A stretch of 64,000 nt of DNA from CAYPPG01 sp964412555 (GTDB taxonomy: Bacteria; Hinthialibacterota; Hinthialibacteria; Hinthialibacterales; Hinthialibacteraceae): positions 35,015-99,014 of the forward strand of contig CAYPPG010000027.1 in NCBI GenBank assembly GCA_964412555.1. The letters are read 5' to 3'. This document shows positions 53,812 to 63,169 of this stretch, in pieces; within the stretch, counting starts at the first letter, position 1; each line of letters begins with the position of its first letter. The position numbers and the translations under genes were made by a program. The notes beneath the pieces were generated by a model. The model saw nothing but the letters and a program-made list of their open reading frames with translations, searched no databases and was not told where the DNA came from.

Positions 53812-54099
53812 GTTCCCATAGGGTGTCTAGGTAAAATTATAATATTATTATCACTAATGCCTCTGAACCTGAGAATCTTGTCAGAGTATACCAGAGTTTT
53901 AACCAATCGGTTCAAAAGTAACGCTATAAAACTTCCGATAATTTTTACGTAATGTGTATTGGATATACTATTTTGTCAACTTTTTTTTGAATTTCTATCT
54001 CTCTAGATGGTTATTTGTGCTTTTTTCAGAATTTTCCCCATACTCGGAACACAAGGCAAAGAAAGGAACGTTGAGGATTTGGTGATTTTTCTATCTATG
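53812..54099. promoter_or_regulatory. Intergenic region upstream of the histidine kinase
   Basis: 288 AT-rich bases between two minus-strand genes. No repeat or small gene is seen; promoter elements could not be fixed. Confidence 0.3.
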
Positions 54100-55428
54100 T
54101 TAGGTGGGTTTAGGAGAATGGAGGGGGGATAGGAAAATACCCATTTTCGAATCGATCGCTGTGATTAACAAGGGTTCACTGATGGATTTTGATCTCAATT
54201 CCTCTTCTTCTATCTCGTGTTCTTTTTTCAGGATGCGAATCTGAGTTTGGGAATTGGAACCGATGTGCTTGATACTGGAAATATTGATTGTCTGGAATAC
54301 AGGAAATAGTTTTCTCAATGCTAAGGCAAATGCATGTATTTGTTCTTGTGGTTCCTCCATCGTCTGAAGTAATCCTTTGAATTTTTCAATGACTTCTTGA
54401 TTTGGAATCGATGCGATGGAGCGTTCCCAATCAATTTGTTTCGACGAAGGAAACAGGAGGAGAAGGGACGGTGCTATTTGGTATATTTCTCGATAGGTGG
54501 CGGCTTGAAATCGCAACAGTGTGTTCGGAACCTCTTGTTGTTGGAAAAATAATCTCACTCCAATCCCAATATGGTTGGCATGAAGGTGAGTAAGGAATAG
54601 ATGAATACAGATCATTTCCAAATAGCCAAGTGAATGGTTCATATAGATTTCGACGATGGAATACGTTTGGAAGAATTCTTGCGCTTTTTTCCCGATGAGG
54701 ATTTCTTTGCCTTCTTGATCCATCCGTAATTGGGAGGGTTTCTGCGGTTCTCCTTTCAGTTCGCTGATTCGAATATCTTTGACGATGGCATTATCCAGTT
54801 TCGCATTGGTTAAATTACAACGGTTGAAATGGCTGAGCCAAAGATCGCTGTTGCTTAAATCCGCGTCGGTAAGATTGGATTCGAACAGTTCCACTCCCCA
54901 TAATTTTGTCATCGACAAATTGGAACGGCTTAAGTTGGTTACGAAAAAAGTTGATCCACTGAAATTACAGGCTAGTAGATTGGCTTCACTCAGCTCGATG
55001 GCAAAAAAATCGACTTCATTTACTTCTGCGTAGGAAAGGTCAATTTGTTCCAAATGGGCTTCGACAATCGAGGCTTTATCCAATTTGGCTTCGGAAAGAT
55101 TGGATTGCCGAAGGTTCACACGAAAGAGACTTGCGCCTGATAAATTTGTTTTCCTCATATCCGCGCAACTCAAATCTGCATCGCTCAGATTGGTATCGCT
55201 CAGATCGGCTCCGGACAGGTTCGATTCCTTAAAAATCGTATCGCGAAGATGCGCTTCGCTCAGATTGGCGTCTTGCAGATTGGTTTTGTAGAAGTTGGCT
55301 TGGTTCAAGTTTGTTTTGACCAAATAGATACCACTCAAATCCGGAACAATATCCGGATTCTGGTCTCTCCATGCATTCCAACTTTCCACACCTTCGATTA
55401 GCTTGGCTGAATGATCGGGATTTGCCAT
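54100..55428 (-). CDS. Pentapeptide-repeat protein with alpha-helical C-terminal domain
   Basis: 442 residues from ATG 55428, with AAAGG about ten bases upstream. The longer frame only translates REP-B repeats. Residues ~35-210 are about 30 A(D/N)LxX pentapeptides (GADLSDTNLSDADLSCADM and similar), which fold as a right-handed quadrilateral helix. The remaining ~220 residues (from about KDIRISELKGEPQ) form a separate domain I do not recognise, with VEIYMNHSLGYLEMICIHL and EEPQEQIHAFALALRK. No signal peptide. Some pentapeptide proteins mimic DNA and protect gyrase, but nothing here shows that role. Confidence 0.88.
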   Translation of the reverse strand: MANPDHSAKLIEGVESWNAWRDQNPDIVPDLSGIYLVKTNLNQANFYKTNLQDANLSEAHLRDTIFKESNLSGADLSDTNLSDADLSCADMRKTNLSGASLFRVNLRQSNLSEAKLDKASIVEAHLEQIDLSYAEVNEVDFFAIELSEANLLACNFSGSTFFVTNLSRSNLSMTKLWGVELFESNLTDADLSNSDLWLSHFNRCNLTNAKLDNAIVKDIRISELKGEPQKPSQLRMDQEGKEILIGKKAQEFFQTYSIVEIYMNHSLGYLEMICIHLFLTHLHANHIGIGVRLFFQQQEVPNTLLRFQAATYREIYQIAPSLLLLFPSSKQIDWERSIASIPNQEVIEKFKGLLQTMEEPQEQIHAFALALRKLFPVFQTINISSIKHIGSNSQTQIRILKKEHEIEEEELRSKSISEPLLITAIDSKMGIFLSPLHSPKPT

Positions 55429-55510
55429 CAAAAAGTACCTTTCGTGAATCGATTCAATCGGGGTATCATACAACAAGCTCGAAGGGCTGTGAATGTTCTT
55501 AGGAATTTGT

Positions 55511-55659
55511 CGGAGCGCGGGCATCCCTGCCCGCATTTTAAAAATTATCATGGTCCCTGCCCGCATGAGTAGCGCGAATCGGGAACGAGGTGCGTAAAAA
55601 GTGCGGCCAAGGATGGCCGCGCTCCCAGTAGGCCGGAGCGCGGGCATCCCTGCCCGCAT
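55511..55659. repeat. Cluster of REP-B copies in both orientations
   Basis: Direct copies lie at 55511-55536 and 55633-55659, with a half copy near 55557-55566. An inverted copy lies at about 55602-55628 (GCGGCCAAGGATGGCCGC then GCTCCCAG). They fill the intergenic space between the pentapeptide gene and the DA1-like gene. The rest of 55429-55727 is empty. Confidence 0.85.
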
Positions 55660-55727
55660 GTTAAACACTTATTTTAACTATCGATTTAAAAACAAGTTCC
55701 TCGACATAGGAAATAGAGATAAAAATA

Positions 55728-56885
55728 TCAGCGCAAAGCTTTTTGAGCGTACTCGATCACTTTCTGCCGTCCTAAATTTTGTTGAATGTTTTGAAATCGT
55801 CGATAGCCGGTTCCGTACGGATGATCATTTCGCTCTTGCAATTTCTCAAGGGATTCTTGGAATCCTTTGATTTGGAGAATTTGCGCTGCCACCCACTGCG
55901 CAAATCCTTCCCGTAGTTCCAGACTTTGATCGGTAGGGCAATGTTCCGCTTGCCATGCGTGAGCATATTCATGCGCGGCGGTCTCGTAGAGCATCTCCGG
56001 AGGAACACCGTACAGTAAGAATATCTCTGAGTTGCCATTCATTCGGCGATACAACCCTAATTCCCCTCCAAATAAGGGACTGTTGGAATTTTGCCCACGT
56101 TTCGCCGCTTTGGCATCGATGAACGATTTACTGTTTAATTCGGAAATGTGCAATTCATATGGAATTTCAATCGTCAGCCCCAAATGTCTTCGAATGAGTT
56201 GTTCCGTTTCGGCCATGATTTTTCGAATGCGCTCCTCATCGAAAACCGCCCGATTGTTACATTTCTCACAAATGGTGCGGCCGTCTTGGAACTTCCAATA
56301 CTTGTCACCGACAGGCACACCACAGGCGTAGCATTTCGGGCGTTTTGTGTGACAAGAAGGACAGAATACGCCATCCGAATGCTTATAACGATAATAATTA
56401 CCGGTAATGGCTTTCCCGCAGGCGGCGCAGTGAGGGAGTTTTTTCAGACATTCAGGGCACGCGCCGGATTCGGGATCCAAAAGATGCCGAGGAGTGGGTT
56501 TTTTACAAACGGTACATTTTGGAGTCCTTGAATAACAGCGTGCGCAGTAGAGTTCTTCGCTGTTTTCAAGTTTGTAGTAGTGTCCCTGAATTCGCTGCCC
56601 ACAAATGGAACAATATTTTGCCTTTGCCATGCATTCACGGCACAAATACTCCCCTTTGTAGGCAATCAGTTGATTTTTGTGAAAGGGAAGTTTGCAAGCC
56701 GCGCAATGAGGCAGTTTTTTATTGCAAGACAAACATACAATAATTTTCTTTCCATCGAATTTATATTCAATGTATCTTCCACGAATAGCATTTCCACAAC
56801 GGTCACAAATCATAGAATCCGCTTGGAGATGCCACGATGAAGGCAGAAACAATAATGCCGAAACGAGAAACTTACGTCTTTTCAT
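55728..56885 (-). CDS. Exported LIM-like zinc-knuckle protein with DA1-like metallopeptidase domain
   Basis: 385 residues from ATG 56885. The N-terminus MKRRKFLVSALLFLPSSWHLQA is a twin-arginine-type signal. Residues 27-209 hold six consecutive CxxC...CxxC knuckles (Cys27/30-51/54, 61/64-82/85, 92/95-114/117, 124/127-143/146, 153/156-175/178, 185/188-206/209), arranged like tandem LIM half-domains. The C-terminal half has the zinc protease site HEYAH (His305, Glu306, His309) and a downstream Glu326 in LREGFAQW as likely third ligand. The same order, LIM then HExxH then EG.xQ, is seen in plant DA1 ubiquitin-activated peptidases. Tat export would suit a folded zinc protein. Its target is unknown. 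Confidence 0.85.
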   Translation of the reverse strand: MKRRKFLVSALLFLPSSWHLQADSMICDRCGNAIRGRYIEYKFDGKKIIVCLSCNKKLPHCAACKLPFHKNQLIAYKGEYLCRECMAKAKYCSICGQRIQGHYYKLENSEELYCARCYSRTPKCTVCKKPTPRHLLDPESGACPECLKKLPHCAACGKAITGNYYRYKHSDGVFCPSCHTKRPKCYACGVPVGDKYWKFQDGRTICEKCNNRAVFDEERIRKIMAETEQLIRRHLGLTIEIPYELHISELNSKSFIDAKAAKRGQNSNSPLFGGELGLYRRMNGNSEIFLLYGVPPEMLYETAAHEYAHAWQAEHCPTDQSLELREGFAQWVAAQILQIKGFQESLEKLQERNDHPYGTGYRRFQNIQQNLGRQKVIEYAQKALR

Positions 56886-57017
56886 TGTATACCGTACAAT
56901 CATCCATCCTTGATATTTTATCGTCAATCAACATATACTTTTATTATAACATGATCTGGTCAAAATACCGAAAGAAATAGGTTTATCCCTATGAATTTTC
57001 CTGAATGGAGGCGTTCA

Positions 57018-57710
57018 ATGATGCATAATGTTCCGATTTTCATGTGGATTCGCGTGGGTGTTTTCATCGCTTTTTGTTGCACCGTAAGTAGTGTCGGGAT
57101 AAGCAGTGAGAAGAATCCGGCCTTTGCGGAAATTCAAGACAATCCCACCTTGCCTCGAGTCTTGCTGATCGGCGATTCCATTTCGATTGGGTATACGGTT
57201 CCCGTTCGCGAGAATTTAAAAAGAATTGCCAATGTTCATCGAATTCCGGAAAACGGCGGTCCTACAATCCGCGGTTTGGAAAAGATCGATCAATGGCTCG
57301 GAGAAAAAAAGTGGGATGTGATTCATTTCAATTGGGGATTGCACGATGTGAAATATATGGAAGACGGGGAACACCAAGTTCCGATACAAGAATATAAAAA
57401 GAATTTGGAACAATTGGTCAAGCGTTTGAAAAAAACGAAAGCGAAACTAATTTGGTGCAGTACGACACCAATTCCGGAAGGAAAATTGAGTCCGCTTCGC
57501 AAACCGGGAGACGAAGTTCAGTATAATGAAGCCGCAGAACAAATAATGAAAAAACACGATATCATGATCAATGATCTTTATTCGTTTGCCTTATCACGCT
57601 TAGACAAAATTCAACGAAAGGCCAATGTCCATTTCACCCCGGAAGGCAGTGAAATATTAGGCAAGAGGGTTGCAGAAATTATCAAGAAAGTACTGGAATC
57701 GGATGAATGA
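57018..57710 (+). CDS. Secreted SGNH/GDSL-type hydrolase
   Basis: 230 residues from ATG 57018, with GGAGG six bases upstream. A signal-like helix (VGVFIAFCCTVSSVGIS) is followed by block I LLIGDSISIGY (Ser54), a block III-like HFNWGLHD, and block V NVHFTPEG. The Asp normally just before the block V His is Asn or absent here, so catalytic competence is uncertain. Such enzymes de-esterify polysaccharides or lipids. The last eight bases overlap the next gene. Confidence 0.83.
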   Translation: MMHNVPIFMWIRVGVFIAFCCTVSSVGISSEKNPAFAEIQDNPTLPRVLLIGDSISIGYTVPVRENLKRIANVHRIPENGGPTIRGLEKIDQWLGEKKWDVIHFNWGLHDVKYMEDGEHQVPIQEYKKNLEQLVKRLKKTKAKLIWCSTTPIPEGKLSPLRKPGDEVQYNEAAEQIMKKHDIMINDLYSFALSRLDKIQRKANVHFTPEGSEILGKRVAEIIKKVLESDE

Positions 57711-58941
57711 ACTTGAATGGACCGTCCAATTACGATTTATCATTGCCTTAGCCCTCGGATTTTTGATCGGATTTGAACGGGAAATATCCCGAGCACAAAA
57801 AGACGATCATCTCTACGCTGGCATTCGAACGCATTCGCTGATAAGCCTCTTCGGATTTGCCTGTGCTTGGTTGTTTCAAAATTCGAACGTTCAAGGAATT
57901 CTCCCCATCGGTCTTTTGATCATCGCTTCCTTCTGCATAGTCAGTTATCTTGCAAAATTGAAAGAAGGGCGCGTCGGATGGACCAGCGAAACGGCCGCAT
58001 CGCTGACATTTGTTATCGGAGCGTTGTCTCTGTTGGCGGACCTTTGGGTTCCGTTGGCTCTCGGTGTGATTAGTACCGTTCTGCTTACGGAAAAACCTCA
58101 AATCGAACAATATGTCGATAAATTGAGCCAATCCGAATTCGTTGCCATTTCCCGCTTTTTACTTGTTACCCTGATTATTTTACCGCTTCTCCCCAACCAG
58201 GATTTCACTCAATTCAATCTCAACCCGGCAAGAATCTGGAAAATCGTGATCATGGTTTCATCGATCGGCTTTGTGGGATATTTTCTGTCGAAGAAATATG
58301 GAGAACGAGTCGGTTTGAAATTGTCAGGGTTTTTGGGGGGAATTGCATCCAGTACAGCGGTAAGTGTGGCGATGGGAAGAATAGCATATCAAATTCCTGA
58401 TAAGCGGTGGAATGCGTTGCAGGCATCCTTGATAGCCAGCAGTGTGATGTATCTGCGGATTTTTGTCCTAATTTGGGTGATTAATCCCATTTTTATCTCC
58501 GCTTTGTGGTGGAAAATGTTGGTATTGTGTTTGATCGGCTTCATCTTTTCTTTTACCATCAAGGTGCCTCCGAAAGAATCCAATGTATCCATACCGGAGT
58601 TACAAAACCCGTTTGAATTGCTTCCCGCATTGTTATTCGCTTTTTTATTTGTTGCACTATCCGTGATCACGGTTTTGATCCGAGAATCGTTCGGCAGTCG
58701 TGGATTGGTTGTCCTCTCCGCTGTTGTAGGTGCAACAGATATCGATCCTTTTCTTTTGTCGTTAGTCAACCGAAACGAATCGGTTACCGAAATTCTGGTC
58801 GCGGCAATCGTCATCTCGATGATGAGTAATACGGTCATGAAGGGAATTTATTTTGCCGGATTGGTGAAAGGATTACGCACCCAAACCCTCTGGCGCTACG
58901 GTCTCTGGGCATTCTTGCATTTACCGCTATTATTTCTTTGA
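57703..58941 (+). CDS. MgtC/SapB and DUF4010 membrane protein
   Basis: 412 residues from ATG 57703, overlapping the preceding gene by eight bases, so translation is probably coupled. The N-terminal MgtC-type domain has ALALGFLIGFERE, GIRTHSLISLFG and GRVGWTSETAASLTFVIGAL. The C-terminal DUF4010 half has GFLGGIASSTAVSVAMG and VVGATDIDPFLLSLV. About twelve transmembrane helices. MgtC proteins influence membrane potential and ion homeostasis; the function of this fused form is not established. Confidence 0.92.
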   Translation: MNELEWTVQLRFIIALALGFLIGFEREISRAQKDDHLYAGIRTHSLISLFGFACAWLFQNSNVQGILPIGLLIIASFCIVSYLAKLKEGRVGWTSETAASLTFVIGALSLLADLWVPLALGVISTVLLTEKPQIEQYVDKLSQSEFVAISRFLLVTLIILPLLPNQDFTQFNLNPARIWKIVIMVSSIGFVGYFLSKKYGERVGLKLSGFLGGIASSTAVSVAMGRIAYQIPDKRWNALQASLIASSVMYLRIFVLIWVINPIFISALWWKMLVLCLIGFIFSFTIKVPPKESNVSIPELQNPFELLPALLFAFLFVALSVITVLIRESFGSRGLVVLSAVVGATDIDPFLLSLVNRNESVTEILVAAIVISMMSNTVMKGIYFAGLVKGLRTQTLWRYGLWAFLHLPLLFL

Positions 58942-58959
58942 AGTTTTTGGAGGATAATG

Positions 58960-59205
58960 ATGTCGAAGCACATGAATACTCACCCTCCTGTATCATGGGA
59001 ATCGGTTTTTCCCGAATCCAGTCCTGGAACGGCGTTGGCCGGAGCCAGATACAGGGAAGGTCTGACACAAAGGGAACTTGCGAAACGAACTGGGATTCCT
59101 CAACGTCATATTTCCGAAATGGAAAACGGGAAGCGTACAATCGGAAAAGAACGTGCGAAACTTTTCGCGAAAGCGTTGAATATCGGATATCGGGTTTTTT
59201 TATGA
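58960..59205 (+). CDS. XRE-family transcriptional regulator
   Basis: 81 residues. ATG 58960 lies six bases after GGAGG. The helix-turn-helix is YREGLTQRELAKRTGIPQRHISEMENGKRTIGKERAKLFAKALN. It follows the DUF4010 gene by 18 bases and precedes the serine hydrolase by 34, so it is likely part of a small operon. No toxin partner is apparent. Confidence 0.87.
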   Translation: MSKHMNTHPPVSWESVFPESSPGTALAGARYREGLTQRELAKRTGIPQRHISEMENGKRTIGKERAKLFAKALNIGYRVFL

Positions 59206-59239
59206 AAGATCGTTTTACAGACAATATAAGGAGATTCCG

Positions 59240-60301
59240 GTGAACCTCTTGATTCATTTTGCGTATTTCGCTGTAAGTTTTCTTTTCTGTACTGGAGGAA
59301 TGACTGCGGAACAACCAAAGGAAAAGTCTGTTTTCCCAAAGGAACAATGGGAATACAAAGAGCCTCGCGAATTGCATCTGGATGCAACGGTCTTGAATGA
59401 ATTTGCCCAGCAACTCGGTGGACGCGGATGCGTCATAAAGAATGGGTTTGTCGTGAAATCGTGGGGGGATCAATCCGAGCGCAGCGATTGGCTTTCTTCC
59501 GCGAAACCGGTGTTAAGCACATTGTTGTTCTTTGCGATTGAAGAAGGATTAGTAAAAAGCGTGGATCAACCCATTGCGGATTTTGGCTGGGATTTAAAAG
59601 AAAAGGACCGACAGATTACTTTTCGCCACCTCGGCAGTATGAACAGCGGGTATGCACGACCGGAGGGGCCGGGCGAAGCATGGGCGTATAACGATTATGC
59701 AATCCAATTGTATCAAAAAACACTTTTCGATCGAGTGTTCAAAGAAGATCCGAAGCAGGCAGCTGAACATCCGAAGCGTTTAGGGGCGTTACAACTACAG
59801 GATGGATTGAAATTCCGCGAAAGCAATCGGCGCTTGTCCGCCTCGGTTCGTGATTTTGCCCGAATCGCATGGTTCTGGTTGAATCATGGAAAGTGGCATA
59901 ATCAGCAGCTAATCCCCAAAAAATATTTCGAAAAATATATGTGTCCACAAACTCCCAAAGAGTTGCCGCATACGAAAAAAGCGGAAACTGATGATTATTT
60001 GGAGATCGGTTCATTCGGCGGTGGTTCCGATCATTTTACGGATTTCGGAGCAGGAATTTACGGATTCAATTGGTGGTTCAACGATACCGGCCGTTTGCAT
60101 CCCGGCAAACGGACATGGCCCGATGCCCCAAAGGATACAATCATGTCCATCGGATTCGGGGGAAACTGTTCGGCTTTGTTTCCGGATTTGAATATGATTG
60201 TCGTCTGTGCGAAAGGTGATTGGGGAAAACTGGATGCAGGAAATCCACAGTCCAAAATGAACCAGTTATTCAAACTTCTTCTAACATCAATTGAAAAATA
60301 G
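59240..60301 (+). CDS. Secreted serine hydrolase, beta-lactamase/PBP-fold (class C-like)
   Basis: 353 residues from GTG 59240, with AAGGAGA upstream. A signal-like start (FAYFAVSFLFCTGG) is followed by the SxxK active site SSAKP (Ser86, Lys89) and the YxN motif in WAYNDYA. FGGNCSALFPDLNMIVVCAKGDWG forms the final strands; the KTG triad position is not obvious. It resembles esterase or D-aminopeptidase relatives of class C lactamases. The substrate is unknown. Confidence 0.87.
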   Translation: MNLLIHFAYFAVSFLFCTGGMTAEQPKEKSVFPKEQWEYKEPRELHLDATVLNEFAQQLGGRGCVIKNGFVVKSWGDQSERSDWLSSAKPVLSTLLFFAIEEGLVKSVDQPIADFGWDLKEKDRQITFRHLGSMNSGYARPEGPGEAWAYNDYAIQLYQKTLFDRVFKEDPKQAAEHPKRLGALQLQDGLKFRESNRRLSASVRDFARIAWFWLNHGKWHNQQLIPKKYFEKYMCPQTPKELPHTKKAETDDYLEIGSFGGGSDHFTDFGAGIYGFNWWFNDTGRLHPGKRTWPDAPKDTIMSIGFGGNCSALFPDLNMIVVCAKGDWGKLDAGNPQSKMNQLFKLLLTSIEK

Positions 60302-60369
60302 AATTTTTTTTACTCTCAAATACAATAGATACCAAAATCATAATACCTTCCTATGCATTCCACCCTCAC

Positions 60370-60401
60370 GTAGGATGGGTTGAGCAAAGCGAAACCCATC
60401 A
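60370..60401. repeat. REP-E: GTAGGATGGGTT palindrome
   Basis: GATGGGTT-N11-AACCCATC, a perfect 8-bp stem. This GATGGGTTgagc...gcgaAACCCATC layout belongs to a repeat seen in many unrelated bacteria. It lies in the 367-base gap 60302-60668, which otherwise shows only AT-rich sequence upstream of the NfeD/flotillin operon. Confidence 0.75.
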
Positions 60402-60668
60402 ATTTAAATTCCCCAATAATTATACGGATATTGTGCCAAGAGAGTTCATTTTTTTTCTATGTTTTTTCATTGGATGGACTCGATGATTTCACAAACATAA
60501 AAATCTTAAGAACGTGAAATAAACAGGTTTTTTTCTGCGTAAAGAAAGGGAGAACAGGTAAAAGAAAATAACAAAATTTCTAGAATTTTCTATGCTATGA
60601 TGATATTCAAAATTTTACCGATGTGATATCATGCTCATGACAAACCGCAAAATAAGGGAGAGATGATC

Positions 60669-61280
60669 ATGGTGGAATGGTGGGAATCATTAACTAGCGA
60701 TCTCCAAGTCTTTTACACGATTGGCATTGCCTCGACGTTTGTGTTGATCATTCAAGCGATATTGATGATGATTGGCGGGGATGTGGATAGCGCCGATGTC
60801 GATGTGGGAGATGTACCGGATATGAACGGTACCTTGGAACATCCCGGTGATTTGCATCTGTTGTCCGTCCGCACCGTGGTCGCTTTTTTCGTCGGCTTCG
60901 GGTGGACAGGGGTGATCTGTTTAAAACGGGGAATATCTATTGAAATGACGATATTGTTCTCGTTCCTCGTCGGTTCATTTTTTATGTTTGTGGTGTTTTA
61001 TCTCATGCGGTTTTTATACGGACTACGCGAAAGCGGCAATATCAATTATGAAAACGCAGTTGGGAAAATCGGTAGTGTGTATATTCCCATCCCCCCCGAT
61101 CAATCCGCACCCGGGGAAGTGGAAATCATGATTCAAGGCCGTGTTCGATTTGTCCAAGCGTTTAATCGCTCCCCCCAACGTTTAAAAAGCAATACGAGAG
61201 TCAAAGTTGTTGAATTAATCGATTCTCGTACTTTATTAGTCGAGCCGTTAGCAACGAATTCAAACAAGGAGGAATCGTAA
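60669..61280 (+). CDS. NfeD/YuaF-like membrane protein
   Basis: 203 residues from ATG 60669, eight bases after GGGAG (60663 is too close). Three hydrophobic segments (FVLIIQAILMMIGG, TVVAFFVGFGWTGVI, ILFSFLVGSFFMFVVFYLM) precede an OB-fold-like domain (ENAVGKIGSVYIPIPP...PGEVEIMIQGR). An acidic loop DVDSADVDVGDVPDM lies after helix 1. It directly precedes the flotillin gene, the same pairing as yuaF-yuaG in Bacillus. Confidence 0.87.
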   Translation: MVEWWESLTSDLQVFYTIGIASTFVLIIQAILMMIGGDVDSADVDVGDVPDMNGTLEHPGDLHLLSVRTVVAFFVGFGWTGVICLKRGISIEMTILFSFLVGSFFMFVVFYLMRFLYGLRESGNINYENAVGKIGSVYIPIPPDQSAPGEVEIMIQGRVRFVQAFNRSPQRLKSNTRVKVVELIDSRTLLVEPLATNSNKEES

Positions 61281-61283
61281 ACG

Positions 61284-62729
61284 ATGAACGAAATACTGTT
61301 ATTGATTGCTGCATTTATCCTCGTTCTGTTTGTCGCGGTCTTCAGTTTCGCCACCCGCTACAAACGCTGTCCGTCGGATAAAGTCCTCGTCGTGTATGGG
61401 CGAGTCGGTGGGAGAAGAAAGGACGATGGCCGAGGGCTGTCGTGCCGTTGTTATCACGGCGGCGGAACCTTCATTTGGCCGGTTATTCAGGATTATCAAT
61501 ATCTGGATTTGACGCCGATTCCGATCGATATCAAACTGGAAGGCGCGCTTTCCCAACAAAATATCCGCATCAATACGCCATCCACGTTTACCGTTGGGAT
61601 TTCAACCGAGCCGGGAATCATGGAAAACGCGGCGGAGCGGTTGCTGGGGTTGACGATCAACGAAGTTCAGGAGTTGGCCAAAGACATCATTTTCGGTCAG
61701 ATGCGTGTCACCATCGCAACGATGCCGATTGAAGAGATCAATGCGGACCGCGAAAAATTGATTGAAAATATTTACAGCGGTGTCGAAGTCGAACTCAAGA
61801 AAATCGGTTTGCGGTTGATCAACGTCAATATCCAAGATATTACCGACGCATCCGGATATATCGACGCGCTGGGGAAAGAAGCGGCCGCCCGCGCAATTAA
61901 CGAAGCCAAGATCAAAGTCGCACAAAAGGAACGAGACGGAGAAACCGGGAAAGCGGAAGCGGAACGGGATCAACGGGTCAGCGTCGCGAATGCCCATGCG
62001 ACAGCGGTGGAAGGAGAAAACAAAGCCGGAGTGCGGATTGCACAATCCAGTGCGGCTCGAAGAGAACAGGAGGCGGAAGCCGAACGCTCCGCCGTGGCGG
62101 CGGAAAAAGTGAAATCCGCTCAAGCGCTTCAGGAAGCCTATGCCGCGGAAGAACAAGCCGAACGGCAAAGAGCCAGCCGTGAAGAAGCAACCCAAATGGC
62201 GAATATTGTCGTTCCCGCCGAGATTGAGAAAAGACGAATCGAAACATTGGCCGAAGCCGATGCGGAAAAAACTAGACGGCTCAAGAAAGGAGAAGCCGAC
62301 GGTATGTACTCTATGATGCAGGCCGAAGGCGATGGTCTGAAAGCCATATTGACGAAGAAAGCCGAAGGCTTTGCGGAAATAGTCAAATCCTGTGTCGGCT
62401 CACCCGAACTTGCGGCGATGATGCTGGTGACCGAACAACTTCCGAACCTCGTCGAAGCCCAAGTGAAAGCGATCTCGAATCTCAAGATCGATTCCATCAC
62501 CGTCTGGGAAGGCGGAAAAGGAACCGATGGTAAAACCCAGACCGCTAATTTCCTTTCCGGCCTGGTTGGTTCTCTACCACCTCTTCATGAATTGACGAAA
62601 AACGTCGGGATCGAATTACCGGAATATCTTGGAAAATTATCCGAAAATCCGGAACTCGCAGAAAAAGTGGAAACAGTCGTAAAAGAAGAGAAGAAAAAAC
62701 AAAAAGCGAAAGAAAACGAACAATCTTGA
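61284..62729 (+). CDS. Flotillin (SPFH/Band 7 protein, YuaG/FloT-like)
   Basis: 481 residues. An N-terminal membrane helix (LLLIAAFILVLFVAVFSF) is followed by the SPFH domain (~30-200: VLVVYGRVGGR, STFTVGISTEPG). A long Ala/Glu-rich coiled coil follows (~200-350, AEAERSAVAAEKVKSAQ and similar), then a flotillin C-terminal domain (MMLVTEQLPNLVEAQVKAISNLKIDSITVWEGG) and a charged tail. Flotillins scaffold membrane microdomains. It starts three bases after the NfeD-like gene, forming a two-gene operon. Confidence 0.95.
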   Translation: MNEILLLIAAFILVLFVAVFSFATRYKRCPSDKVLVVYGRVGGRRKDDGRGLSCRCYHGGGTFIWPVIQDYQYLDLTPIPIDIKLEGALSQQNIRINTPSTFTVGISTEPGIMENAAERLLGLTINEVQELAKDIIFGQMRVTIATMPIEEINADREKLIENIYSGVEVELKKIGLRLINVNIQDITDASGYIDALGKEAAARAINEAKIKVAQKERDGETGKAEAERDQRVSVANAHATAVEGENKAGVRIAQSSAARREQEAEAERSAVAAEKVKSAQALQEAYAAEEQAERQRASREEATQMANIVVPAEIEKRRIETLAEADAEKTRRLKKGEADGMYSMMQAEGDGLKAILTKKAEGFAEIVKSCVGSPELAAMMLVTEQLPNLVEAQVKAISNLKIDSITVWEGGKGTDGKTQTANFLSGLVGSLPPLHELTKNVGIELPEYLGKLSENPELAEKVETVVKEEKKKQKAKENEQS

Positions 62730-62738
62730 GCAGATAGG

Positions 62739-62978
62739 TTAGTTGAGAGTAGTATCGAAATATTTCACAGGATGAAATACATGTTCAGCAATCCGTTCGA
62801 CAAGCAGCCGATCATGACCCCCACACAATGAATGCGCCACAAACGAATTTCTCGCCATTGCCAGGCAAATATCCATATCTCCCATAATTTCAATAGTTTG
62901 CTGGCCCAAATATGCTTTGGCGATTCTCCGTGCTTCTTTCAGTAAATCTTTTGTGAGTTCGTATTGTGTCGCATACAT
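62739..62978 (-). CDS. Small protein of unknown function
   Basis: 79 residues from ATG 62978, with TTAGGTGA about eight bases upstream. The sequence is mostly helical (MYATQYELTKDLLKEARRIAKAYL) and contains CGGHDRLLVERIAEHVF. No known motif. The good ribosome-binding site and helical pattern support a real gene. It converges on the flotillin gene. Unrecognised. Confidence 0.55.
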   Translation of the reverse strand: MYATQYELTKDLLKEARRIAKAYLGQQTIEIMGDMDICLAMARNSFVAHSLCGGHDRLLVERIAEHVFHPVKYFDTTLN

Positions 62979-63169
62979 GATCGTCACCTAATTTCACAGT
63001 CTTAATTATCGGAAACCTCCTATATCTCTTTAGCTTATACGTATTAACATGCAACAATATTTTCACTTTTGGTATATTACTTTAAATTTTATGCTTGGTT
63101 CTATTTATGTATAAAGCAATTTTAATGCCAATTTTAATGGTTTTTTCCACCTTTTTTGCCTTCTTTGAA

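Noticed and set aside
55429..55668. N-terminal extension of the pentapeptide protein
   Set aside because: It translates REP-B copies (MRAGMPALR repeated). The ATG at 55428 with AAAGG upstream is the better start.
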